From assembly GCA_010645155.1 (NCBI GenBank), contig CM021317.1:12425263-12489262 (forward strand): a stretch of 64,000 bases of DNA. Reading direction: 5' to 3'. Source of the stretch: Tigriopus japonicus (Eukaryota > Arthropoda > Copepoda > Harpacticoida > Harpacticidae). Shown here in pieces: positions 12,088 through 21,463 of the stretch. A model generated the notes under the pieces. The model did not search any database. It was given only the letters and a program-made list of their open reading frames with translations, and had not been told where the DNA came from. Each line of letters starts with the position of its first letter. The stretch's first letter is position 1. The position numbers and the translations under genes are program-made.

Positions 12088-13515
12088 ATGTCTGGATTTG
12101 ATCTCAAAAATGAAGAAGAGGTCAAGGAGTACCTGGAGAATCTAGGCATTGAATATCGATTCGGATGTTATCATGAGAAACGAGCTGACGGTAAATTCAT
12201 GAAAGAATAAGTTTTAGAAACTCCAAGTCAGAGTAAATGGTGAATTGATCGTTCCAGCTTGCCAGTTATTGGGCGATTATTTGTCAGCCATTAAACACGA
12301 CTATCGCAAGGCCTTCAAGGTCTACCAAAAGAATTGCGACGAGCGTGATGACCGCCTTTCGTGTCACAATACCGGAGGATATTTTGCATCCGGCAAAGGA
12401 GGAGAAAAAGATTGGGTAAAATTTGAGCATTGTGATTACGAGAGTACGGGCATGAAATTGACTTGTACCACTCTGGATCAGCGTCTCCAGAAGATTAGCG
12501 AAGAAAAGAAAAGCACGAGAAAAGGTGCGATTTTTTAAGAATTTTTTACATAGCTATTACACATACGACTTTTAGGCATGTTCTGGAAAATATTGCCTAG
12601 TAATTTCTTCAAAACATTGCACTTTTTTTGCTTTTCTTTTTTCTTGAATCTTGTGGTGACATTAATCCTAAGTTGTGCCAGGCAATCTCGTGAGCGTACC
12701 CTTTTGGTGATAGTGCTCTAGGCCGGATAACCCTAAGAAATTAAGAGATTCTTAAATAGAGTATTAGTACGGCCAATTTTGATTGGACAATCAGCTACTG
12801 GAAGCCGATAACCAAAAGCTGTACAGTGCCTCACGACCTCAATCGTAAATTGCTTGGCACGAGATCTTAATAATCTTGAGACTTTTGAAAGATCTGTTTG
12901 AAAATAAATCGTAATTGTGATACCAAATCTAATTAGAAACATTGAAAATCAACTTCTAATCTACTGTCATGGTTGGCTCCACAGGAAAAAGCGTATCAAT
13001 ACTACGTCAAAGGCTGCGCATTGAATCATTACGCGTCGTGCTTCAACGCCGGATCTATTGATCATCATCGGGCTTTAGCGCCCATGAAAGAGGATGAGAA
13101 TAACCCAAGAGACTGTCAACTGCTCAAAAGAGCTTTGGGCTTCTTCAAGAAGGCCTGTGACTTGGGCAAGAGTCCGGATGCTTGCTTTCAATACTCAAGC
13201 GAGATACGACAAGGGGTCAAAGATTGCATACAGGTATGTTAATGTAAAATAACCGCGAAAGAGTATTTTGGACGTTGAACCATGGAATTGATATCTTTGA
13301 AGGCTGATGCTAGAGAGGCCCTGAAGTACTCGGTGATGGGGTGTGAAGAAAAGAGCATCCAGTGCTGTCACAATGCGAGTATCGCGTATAAAAATGGCGA
13401 TGGAGCGCCGGCCAATCAAGTGCTCTCCGAGTTCTACCGAAAAGCCTTCGTGGATCTGAACGAGCAGGAGAATGAGAAGCAAAGACAGATGAAATTCGGC
13501 GAAACGGGTCCGTAA
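12088..13515 (+). CDS. COA7: COA7: Sel1-repeat cytochrome c oxidase assembly factor
   Basis: COA7 is a cysteine-rich Sel1-like repeat protein of the mitochondrial intermembrane space, needed for respiratory complex IV assembly. It binds haem in human. Four exons: 12088-12190, 12258-12415, 12985-13233, 13303-13515; phases agree and give 240 aa (human 231). The start [20 protein letters not shown] and [20 protein letters not shown] align with the human N-terminus. Regular Cys pairs follow, for example [27 protein letters not shown] and [13 protein letters not shown], each belonging to a Sel1 helix pair. The exon 2 donor TGG|GTAAAA was chosen because it alone keeps phase with exon 3; a long open stretch runs past it to 12538. 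The start codon lies 29 bp after a transposon end, so promoter or leader sequence has probably been altered. Confidence 0.92.
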
Positions 13516-14555
13516 AATGGATGATGTGCTTGGGAACGTCGACAGTGTATGCCTAGAAACCGATATAGTCTCTCTTCCGTGAGGATGAATCCATCGCTCT
13601 TATTTGTAATTCATCCTTAGATACCAAGAGAGAATAAATTCATTCAGAATCATATCAACCAATGACGGAACTTGGCCTGCTCTTGTTAAGGCGTTTGAGA
13701 CGGATTCATGAACGAAATTGAAACAACCAAAGTTACTAAATGTAAATGTGCCCAATAGGTTGAAACTCATTTTCCTAAGTTTGAAAAGTTGAAGAAAAGC
13801 GCAAACCAAAGGTATGCAAATGATGTTGTTTAGGGTTTGAATGTTTAAAATTAGTGGCCAGTGGGCACTTTGAAGAAATATATTTTTTGAGGATCGATTT
13901 GAAAGCATGCTTTCCAAAATTCTTTCCTGTAGCTATATACATTATACATTAAAATACATTAAAAATGGAATGTACTGATGAGAAAAAGGACGAAAGAGAT
14001 TGTCGGAGCATGCTTCAAGTGAAACTGAAAATACGGACTAATAATCTAACGTTTTCAAAATTCCCTGGCAATGCAAAAACCAATTTGCAGCTCGTGTTAA
14101 TGATGGTCAGGCATGTTTAATTCCAAGAACAGTTGTTATTGTATCCTTCGACCTCACAGGGATTTTTCAAAAAATTAAGAGTTCAAGGGTTTTTCGTGTA
14201 TCTTTCACATTGTATCACATTATGTTCATAAATCCAAGGAGGAGCACACCTGGAAACCCCGCCTTCATTTAATTTAAATAATCTAAACACTTTAAATGCA
14301 ATTTAGACTACTTTTGAGGCCGAATAATCAAAGGAGCTTACTTTTTTAGAGACGCAAACCTTTTTGAACGCTGACTGACCAACCCACTTTTGCATGTGTT
14401 CCTGGATCCTTGAACATCAAGAGGTTGCGTGTGCCCTCTGTGCCCATAATCCCCTTTCCTTCCTTCGTTCCTGAATCCACATCAGTGACATGCATTCATT
14501 CATGACATTCATGTCCACTTGATTGAGCGAAGTACCTTCATAGTACTACAGAGAC
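13516..14555. other. Intergenic between COA7 and ACOT9
   Basis: About 1 kb, AT-rich, with short open frames only. It must contain the ACOT9 promoter. I see no repeat pair, TATA box or RNA gene that I can support. Confidence 0.5.
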
Positions 14556-16021
14556 ATGCCTGCCATGAATACCCTGCTCCGATCCTTGATCCGCCTTCCT
14601 TCTCGAGTCCCATCATGGACCGCCTCCTCTTCGGTTCGCTGGATCTCGCTTCTCCGTCCTCCTGGATTCGACATGAATGCTCCCTGCGAAAAGACCGCCC
14701 TGGAAATGGTGGAACACCTCTCAGATTCCGTGATTGGTGGTCCCAAAAACTACGATCCAGCCGCTTTCCAACGTCAACGTGAATCGCTCATGGAGTTCTT
14801 GCCGGCTGCACAATCAGATTTACCCCCTAGAAGGATGGTAGATTCCTTCGATCAGGCCTTGATTCCCTTGGGAAGCGATCCCAAGGTAAATATAAACGGG
14901 ATGGATACCAATAGATGTTGATTTCGTGATCGATTATTGTCTAAATTTACAGTTAAGGGATCGATATTTGACTCAATTTGGGGGGGTTCGAGTGGGTCGA
15001 CTTCTCGAGGACATGGATATCTTTGCCGTTCATCTGGTGTTCAAGCACATGTTGAATCCCCGACAAGAGGCGGGTAATTTCCAGTCTCCATTCTCGATTG
15101 TCACGGCTTTGGTGGATCGAATCGATGTCAAGATGAAGATCCCATCGGATCAAGACATCAAACTCATGGGACACGTGACTTGGGTCGGCAAATCTTCGGT
15201 GGAAGCCACGTTGGAATTGTGGCAATTACGTGAACAAGGTTGGGTTCATGTGACGGATGCCACATTCGTCATGGTGGTTCGGGATCCTATTAATAAAGGC
15301 TCGAGTTTTGTGAATCCTTTGGTGGTGGAAACGGAGGCCGAAAAGGCGTTTTCGGATCGTGGAGAGCGGAACAAGATTGCCCGATATGCCATGACCACGG
15401 AGTCGTTGTTCAAGAATCCACCTTCTGAGCAAGAGAAGCGATTGATTCACGATTTCTTTATTAGCACGGTGGACCACAAGGCTTTGTCGTTCAAGGCCAG
15501 AGTGAAACCGCCGAATAGTGTCTGGATGGAGGATGCCAAACTGAAGAATATTCTCATTTGTCAGCCGGAATATCGGAATCGGTTCAACAAGATCTTTGGC
15601 GGTTTTATCATGCGACAAGCCTTTGAGTTAGCTTGGGCTAACACTTTTGTTTATTCCGGCCAAAGACCCCTGACCAATCATATGGATGATATCCTCTTCC
15701 GCATGCCCGTGGACGTGGGATCCTTGCTTTACTTTAACTCTCAGGTCAGATCGACAGACTTTGATGTAAACTAATTACTCTCCTAAAGCACCGTTCTTTC
15801 GATTGCAGATCTGCTATACCGAAGGGAATCGGATTCAAACTCGAGTCTCGGCCGAGATCTTAGACCCAACCACGGGTAATCTATCTCTGTCCAATGTCTT
15901 CCAATATACATTCAGTGTGGAAGGCAAACCAGCCCCGTCCATTGTGCCCAAATCGTATCATGAAGCCATGATGTATCTTGAAGGTCGAAGACATTTCCTG
16001 AACTCGACTACCAACCTTTGA
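14556..16021 (+). CDS. ACOT9: ACOT9: mitochondrial acyl-CoA thioesterase 9
   Basis: Hydrolyses acyl-CoA to free fatty acid and CoA in mitochondria. Three exons: 14556-14885, 14953-15744, 15809-16021, all joined in phase 0, 444 aa (human about 439). The N-terminus MNTLLRSLIRLPSRVPSW is rich in Arg, Ser and Leu without acidic residues, as a mitochondrial presequence should be. Two hotdog folds follow: the first around VFKHMLNPRQEAG, the second around PEYRNRFNKIFGGFIMRQAFELA, whose long hydrophobic helix after the GG is the usual hotdog helix. The gene converges on OGFOD1 with 62 bp between stop codons, so the 3' untranslated regions probably overlap. A second ATG at 14565 (MNTLLRS) is a possible alternative start. 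Confidence 0.93.
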
Positions 16022-16083
16022 AGTTTTGAAGACAAACTCGGTCAGGTGTGCTATATTCAATTTGTTTTATTCAATGTTTGAAG

Positions 16084-17817
16084 TCATTTTTCATAGTAAA
16101 CCATGGAAAGCTCTTGAAATCGGCCATCCTTGAGCTTGTGATTGACATCGTCGGTGACTCGCTTGACAAACCGAAGGGTCTTATTATCTCGACAGACCAA
16201 CATGAGTGTATTCTCCGAAGGCTGAACACTGAGCAACTCTCGATCCTCGTCCTTCTCGATATACGAGGAATAGCCTCCACATTCCAGGCCCCAATCCTTA
16301 CAATTGAAAAACACCTTGGCATCTAGCACCAGATCCGCTTGCTCGACATCTTCGTCGTGGACCAATGTATACGATCCTTGACGCCATTGACGAATTTCGG
16401 CCACATATTTGGCGTTCACAGGCTCTGACTTGGCCTCATCCATGGCATTTTGGGCATCCTCTTGAGGAGTGGTGTCTTTTGATCCCGAGGCCTTCACTTG
16501 ATCCTTCTTCTCGATTGTCCCGTTCTCAGTGGCCTTGGGTTCTTCTTGGTCCTCATCATCCCCTTCTTCAACTTCTTTATTGGCTTTCTCATCGTCTTCA
16601 CCCTCATCATCGTCCTCATCGTCATCATCATCTGGAGTGATATCGGCTAGTGTATGAAGCCTAATTCCGGTGAGATTTGAGAGGAGTAGGAACATGGCAT
16701 CGGAGGTCATAATGGTGAGGAATTCCTTGATCAATGGATCCAAGTCGTCCTCCATTTTCAGTCGCTCGTGATTTCGCTTGTTGGCCGGTCCCAGCCACTC
16801 CCAAGGTATGCCATCCCGTGACAAGATATCCGAGAGTTGAGCAATTTTTTCGGGGTCGAAAAAGTTTTGGAGGGAGATTTCCGAGTTCTCTTCAAACTCC
16901 ACCCGGATTTGCATTTGCATGGTATCGTCCACATATTCCAGATTGATCCAGGAAAAGAACAACTCCTCCTCGGTTTCCGTGGGCGGTTTAGGAACGTTGC
17001 TACTTGAAATGGGCGTCACACATCTCGGAGGTCGAGGGTGGGTGGAGCCATGGAACCATCCGCCCACTGACAATCGCGTCTTGTCCTGGGTGAGCACCTC
17101 GTTGACCTGGTGAAATGACTTGGGCGTGACCTCGAAGAAAACGAAGCTATTGTGAGTGGGCGTGAGTGACTTGACAACCTCGCCAGGATCGCCATTGGAC
17201 TGAGTTTCGAAGAGATCGAGGGCTCCTCCGTCTTTCTTCTTCCAACTTGGTGGCACCAAATACCAAATGAACGCGATCCGACGACCTTCCAATTCGTCAT
17301 CGTGACAGAGGAGATAATCGGTGTAGTTGTATTTGGCGCAAAAGAGATCAATCTCGTCGTTGAGCTCGATTTGAGTCACATCCTTGAGAAATTCCTTCAC
17401 TTGGGTTTGGAGGAAGTGGATGAATTTCTGAATCATCTCTTGCTTTTCCGCCTTCAGATCTCCGGATTGATGGAACTTGTACAGATCGTTGTTCTTTTCG
17501 GTCATCTGCAGATCGTTCAACTCTTGAGTGAGATCATCCAAAAGGGATTTGTCACTCTTGACAAAGTTCTTTATCGCACAATAAGTAAACGGCTCCAGAG
17601 AAAGCTCCACTTGAGAATCACTCTCAAAATTAGCTTTGGAGTCCTTGGACTTCCACGTGCTCATCATTTGACCTTTCAAGGCCTCGAGAAGTGGATTCAA
17701 CGAGAATGAATCCTCAGCCGAGTGTCCATTTTCGAATTTGGACTTTTTTATCGGGTCATCATGCCCATTTTGATGATTGGAACGCTTGCCCACCCCTTTA
17801 CCTCGTCCGTTGGACAT
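16084..17817 (-). CDS. OGFOD1: OGFOD1: ribosomal protein uS12 prolyl 3-hydroxylase
   Basis: A 2-oxoglutarate/Fe(II) dioxygenase that hydroxylates a proline of ribosomal protein uS12 and affects translation accuracy and stress granules. Single exon, 577 aa (human 542). The HxD iron ligands appear in LLCHDDELEGRRIAFIWYLV; the distal His lies in FFEVTPKSFHQVNEVL and the 2OG-binding Arg in RLSVGGWFHG. The second, non-catalytic oxygenase-like half follows and is split by a long acidic Asp/Glu run near 16550-16640. The same frame is open further upstream, even into CZIB, so the start was chosen at MSNGRGKG, which resembles the basic human start. A TTTCAG acceptor-like site sits 16 bp before this ATG. 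The CZIB stop is 83 bp upstream. Confidence 0.93.
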   Translation of the reverse strand: MSNGRGKGVGKRSNHQNGHDDPIKKSKFENGHSAEDSFSLNPLLEALKGQMMSTWKSKDSKANFESDSQVELSLEPFTYCAIKNFVKSDKSLLDDLTQELNDLQMTEKNNDLYKFHQSGDLKAEKQEMIQKFIHFLQTQVKEFLKDVTQIELNDEIDLFCAKYNYTDYLLCHDDELEGRRIAFIWYLVPPSWKKKDGGALDLFETQSNGDPGEVVKSLTPTHNSFVFFEVTPKSFHQVNEVLTQDKTRLSVGGWFHGSTHPRPPRCVTPISSSNVPKPPTETEEELFFSWINLEYVDDTMQMQIRVEFEENSEISLQNFFDPEKIAQLSDILSRDGIPWEWLGPANKRNHERLKMEDDLDPLIKEFLTIMTSDAMFLLLSNLTGIRLHTLADITPDDDDDEDDDEGEDDEKANKEVEEGDDEDQEEPKATENGTIEKKDQVKASGSKDTTPQEDAQNAMDEAKSEPVNAKYVAEIRQWRQGSYTLVHDEDVEQADLVLDAKVFFNCKDWGLECGGYSSYIEKDEDRELLSVQPSENTLMLVCRDNKTLRFVKRVTDDVNHKLKDGRFQELSMVYYEK

Positions 17818-17833
17818 CTTGGGGGTTCGATCC

Positions 17834-17846
17834 CTGAAATATAGAC
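17834..17846 (-). other. Splice-acceptor-like site before OGFOD1
   Basis: On the minus strand the sequence reads CTATATTTCAG and then, 16 bases later, the OGFOD1 ATG. It lies 67 bp after the CZIB stop codon. No donor for a cis intron is needed to explain either gene. It may accept a spliced leader, or be a chance match. Confidence 0.4.
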
Positions 17847-17900
17847 AATCTGTGAGACCCAGACGAACCCCATGGGTGGCGTGAATCAAAGCCATTTTTA

Positions 17901-18413
17901 TTATTTCATCTTGACAAATTGACTCTCGAACTCTGAAATGCACGTGCTTTGGTCGGATTTATCATCATAGTCGGCCCATTCTTTTTCCACCAAATCGACA
18001 TCCTCAAAAACGGTTCCGGTTTCCTCGCCTTCGCCCTCATCATTTTCTGAATAACCCCGGACTTTCCAACCATTTCGCGGCGAAAATTCTACGGGTTCGA
18101 CGCCTCGACAATCAAAGGCCACAATGGTTTTGAATTGGGGGCTATCCTTCATGTTATACGTAGTCATATGGGATTCCAGGATATCAATGGAGTTCTCTCG
18201 CCCGCACAATTTGCACTTGAGCACGCAATTGGCATCGCCTCGACCCCCCTTCAAGGGTTGCTTCTCGTTCAAAGCGATATATTGGAAATGATCGGGCACT
18301 TCACCGCAATTGGCACACTTCATCTTGAGATACCATCGGAAATCCTCACCCTCGGCCTCTAAACCCGTGACATTCTCCAGAAAGGCCTTGATTTGCAAGC
18401 CGATTTTGACCAT
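17901..18413 (-). CDS. CZIB: CZIB (C1orf123 family) CXXC zinc-binding protein
   Basis: A conserved eukaryotic zinc-binding protein of the DUF866 family whose cellular role is poorly known. Single exon, 170 aa (human 160). The zinc ligands are two CXXC pairs: MKCANCGE and KCKLCGREN. Other family marks are GEDFRWYLKMKC, PLKGGRGDAN, TIVAFDCRGVEPVEF and the end WADYDDKS. An acidic insert (residues about 125-135, ENDEGEGEE) makes it longer than the human protein. The start MVKIGLQIKAFLEN matches the family start, so an upstream in-frame ATG at 18464 was not used. It stands between METTL1 (91 bp upstream) and OGFOD1 (83 bp downstream) on the same strand. An AATAAA overlaps just after its stop codon. 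Confidence 0.92.
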   Translation of the reverse strand: MVKIGLQIKAFLENVTGLEAEGEDFRWYLKMKCANCGEVPDHFQYIALNEKQPLKGGRGDANCVLKCKLCGRENSIDILESHMTTYNMKDSPQFKTIVAFDCRGVEPVEFSPRNGWKVRGYSENDEGEGEETGTVFEDVDLVEKEWADYDDKSDQSTCISEFESQFVKMK

Positions 18414-18433
18414 GTTGAATGAATAAATGGAGG

Positions 18434-18448
18434 CTGAAAGAAATAGAA
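18434..18448 (-). other. Splice-acceptor-like site before CZIB
   Basis: On the minus strand the sequence reads TTCTATTTCTTTCAG, a strong pyrimidine tract plus AG, and the CZIB ATG follows after 20 bases. It lies 71 bp after the METTL1 stop codon. The pattern matches the one before OGFOD1. Confidence 0.45.
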
Positions 18449-18504
18449 CGGAGGTCCCGGTCAATCAAATCGACCTATCACGTGACAGAAGAGGCGCTCT
18501 TTTT

Positions 18505-19287
18505 TCATTCAACAAGTATTCTTAAATTGGGATCGGGGATGCGTCGGAACACGGCGCACCATTTCTGGCCCGCATTTCGCGTGACCTTTTGACCTTCCTC
18601 GGTGGATTCGTACAATTTGGCCACCACCGGATCACTTTGCATTTCGAGCTCATTCAACGCTTCGAACAAAGGATGAGCCGAACAATGGGTCTTCATCCAG
18701 AGATGCAATTCCTCGACATCCGACATGGTATAAATCAACCCGCCCACGGCTAAAACATAGGCGTATTCAGCTAGCAGAGTCTCGTTGATAATTCGCCATT
18801 TATGCTTGGCCTTTTTGAAATGCGGGTCGGGAAACAAAAAGAATAACTTTTCTAATTGACCTTTTCGAAAGAAATTGGGCAGATATTTCATGGCATTGGA
18901 TCGAAGACACGCGATATTACGATACGATCCGGGATGTTGTTCTCGGAGAGCTCGGATGCGATCCCGAACGTAATCCGAGACTTTGACGCGGATTTCCATG
19001 CCCAAAATGAGTTGATCCGGGAACATGGGTGAAAGTTGGACCAAAAGTCCGCCGTAGCCGCATCCGATATCAGCCATGCGAACTTGAGGAGACGCTTGAG
19101 GCTCAGAGGATGAATAGTCCGGGTAGAGGGCGTGCCAATCCATGTGGGCGGGCGTGCGTGGGTAGTCGAAGCAATGATCGGCCATGGGATTGGAATGAGC
19201 GCGTTGACGATAGAACCGTTTTTGCGGGAGGGACACGAGACCATCGTCGAGGGTGGTGGAACACGTGTCCATGGCCTCGCTGGTCAT
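18505..19287 (-). CDS. METTL1: METTL1: tRNA (guanine-N7)-methyltransferase
   Basis: Catalytic subunit of the METTL1-WDR4 complex, which places 7-methylguanosine at position 46 of the tRNA variable loop using S-adenosylmethionine. Single exon, 260 aa (human 276, yeast Trm8). The SAM-binding glycine motif is [16 protein letters not shown], and the acidic residue ending motif II is in [13 protein letters not shown]. The signature [18 protein letters not shown] carries the PDPH catalytic loop. The N-terminal [17 protein letters not shown] is the usual basic lead-in. It is the first of three closely packed minus-strand genes, with no splice-acceptor-like site directly before its ATG. Confidence 0.96.
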   Translation of the reverse strand: MTSEAMDTCSTTLDDGLVSLPQKRFYRQRAHSNPMADHCFDYPRTPAHMDWHALYPDYSSSEPQASPQVRMADIGCGYGGLLVQLSPMFPDQLILGMEIRVKVSDYVRDRIRALREQHPGSYRNIACLRSNAMKYLPNFFRKGQLEKLFFLFPDPHFKKAKHKWRIINETLLAEYAYVLAVGGLIYTMSDVEELHLWMKTHCSAHPLFEALNELEMQSDPVVAKLYESTEEGQKVTRNAGQKWCAVFRRIPDPNLRILVE

Positions 19288-19810
19288 GATGGAGGGAGTT
19301 GGTTGGACAAATTAGCTCAGGGTCAGGGCGGGTTCGTGCTGTTGTTATTACTTGAGTTCAGGTTCCACGCTCCGGTTATTTGTCTCGTTGTGGACGATTC
19401 GCACGTGCGTGTTGGCTGTTTACTGAGCAGGGTAGCCAACAATTTTTCGGCGTTGGTTCAAAAAATGCCAACCAAAAATTTAAGGATTCATAGTAGGATG
19501 AAAGAAGATTTTTTCCGTTAATTTGAATTGACAAAGAGTTGTATACTTGTACCTTGATATTGGAATATGTATGGATCAAAGCACTGATAAATGATTTGCC
19601 TATGTCTGGTCAAAGTTGTATTAACCTTTTTTATGGTTTTATCGTAACTATTCTTATATCGGAGGACAACAGAATATGCATGGGGGGTAAATTTGGGTAA
19701 GTGAATTGCACTAGGTATGGACAATCATATTCAATATTCAGAATTTTAGACCGTACTTTAGAATTTTTTTTTGTCTAGTTCGTGTCCAGGTAATTAAGCT
19801 CGATGCCTTA

Positions 19811-20373
19811 CAGGGTCCATCACTTAAAATTGGACATGAATAATGAAAAATTTAAGGGAACTGAGCCGTCGAATCAAAAATCTCTTGTTACAAATGATGT
19901 TGATTGCAACAATAGTTAACAGATCTAATACTAAGTTATTGGACACAGAGGCCCTTGCTTTTAACCACGGTCTTGAATCTCCTCTCTGCACATGAGCAAA
20001 TGACCTGCACTTGCTCTGCAGGAATTTTAGTCCATGGAGCTTTTAAGTCTGCGACCAAGGAAGACAATTTTTTTAAGCCTTTACTTCCCACCTTCTTCTC
20101 CAGAATGGCCTAACAAGTAAGGTTCTTGGACTAAGGTTTGAAGAAGCCTTGAAGCAATGGTCCTCACAGACAATCCTTGGATAACCATTCTGTTTACAAA
20201 TATCTTTCTTGGTTGCCTCTTTCCTTGCTGAAACGGCGAAAGTCTCCAAATCCCCTCAAAATATTAACAAGGGATTGTCCTATGAGCTGGATTTAGGGGT
20301 CTTCACGCTAAAATTGAAATTGGCGTTGTTGGCCTTCATCAAACCTCTGTCCGATTTTAAGTGGCGCACCCTG
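19811..20373 (-). mobile_element. Tc1/mariner-type relic, internally deleted
   Basis: The ends are CAGGGTCCATCACTTAAAAT (left) and, as reverse complement of the right, CAGGGTGCGCCACTTAAAAT, both followed by GGACA within two bases. TA flanks both (19809-19810 and 20374-20375). On the minus strand about 19945-20105 reads SSLVADLKAPWTKIPAEQVQ, like the end of a Tc1/mariner-type transposase. At 563 bp the catalytic core is missing. Confidence 0.65.
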
Positions 20374-20473
20374 TATTTTTGGAAACGATGTTTTAAACCT
20401 TAGTCAGCTTGGACCGCTCCATATAATGCAAGTAAGTAAAGAATTATTGCACAATCTGTTAACTCTGACAAAT

Positions 20474-20922
20474 CAAGAAGCACGGAAATCATGGAGTAGG
20501 AGGATAGCAATGAGAATTATGATTTCCGGAAGAAACGGACCATTTGCGTTCTTCTGCAAACGAGACCTGGCTTGCATTGAGAAGAACACGTATTTTAATT
20601 TTCAGCTCAATTGAATGGCGGAGTGAAAAGTTATGCCTTCTCAAACTTATGTACTGAAGAGAGCATAGAATGAATGAACTCGCCCTTTTGAGGTAAAACG
20701 ATTACCACAAAAGGGCCAATTCATTCATTTTTGGTAGAATTTGCACTGAACTTTGAGTGAGCATAACTTTTGTCTCCGAGGTTCGATTGAGCTGAAAATT
20801 GAAATACGTATTCTTGTCAACATATGCAAGGTCTCATTTGCAGAAGAACGTAATTGAATTGTTCTTACTGGAAATCATTATTCTCATTGCTAGCCTCCCA
20901 CTCCACGATTCCAGTGCTTCTG
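20474..20922. mobile_element. Foldback MITE family, copy 2, 7-bp target duplication
   Basis: The element begins CAAGAAGCACGGAAATCATG and ends with the inverted version; the two halves pair along most of the 449 bp. The direct repeat GACAAAT flanks it exactly (20467-20473 and 20923-20929). It is close in sequence to copy 3 at 44727-45176. No coding capacity. Confidence 0.85.
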
Positions 20923-21463
20923 GACAAATTATTGTTGCCAAACTTCTTGACTGTCTTCGGTAAAAAGATATTTCATTCACTTGCATTAGTGTTTCTAGGT
21001 TTTACTTTGTTGTATTTGGAAACTTGTTTCAATATCTATTGCCACATACAAAATAGCACAACGAAATCAACCAACCAGTCATCATAATAAAGACATCGTT
21101 TTGCCTGCCATTGGCATTGTTGTTAGGTTTTGAAAATATTTTCCTAGTGTGGGATTAAATGAGAAACGGAAGATTTCGAGTTATTGAGACATTCCCCAAC
21201 AAGTCAGGATCCTTTCTATTTCTTTAACTTTTAATTTTCTGTTTCAGGCGTTTTCAGAATCAAATCAGAAATTTTGGAGGAATGTGAGGCTCACTTTTAT
21301 TTGTGAAAGTTAAGGAACTAGCTACCAACGATTTTCTCCATGAAGATTTCTTTTTGTCCAATATTGCAGAGGACGCTTTTAGCAACACTGAACACAGGCT
21401 TCTCCTCCTTTTCAAAACATCATCAGAGGAACAGTAGTAGTGTACATCCATCCATTCTCCAAA

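Larger units (their letters stand above)
19288..21463. other. Intergenic, METTL1 to ZAD zinc finger, transposon-rich
   Basis: METTL1 and the zinc-finger gene are transcribed away from each other. The space holds a mariner relic (19811-20373) and a foldback MITE (20474-20922). The remaining parts show nothing I recognise. Both promoters must be here. Confidence 0.6.

Noticed and set aside
12416..12538. Extension of COA7 exon 2 past TGG|GTAAAA
   Set aside because: The frame is open, but the alternative donor near 12522 does not keep phase with exon 3, and the Sel1 repeat spacing is right without it.
15226..15618. 130-codon minus-strand frame
   Set aside because: Antisense to ACOT9 exon 2, no motif.
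17818..17943. Longer N-terminus for OGFOD1
   Set aside because: The frame is open into the CZIB coding end, but the extra residues do not resemble the family, and the MSNGRGKG start does.
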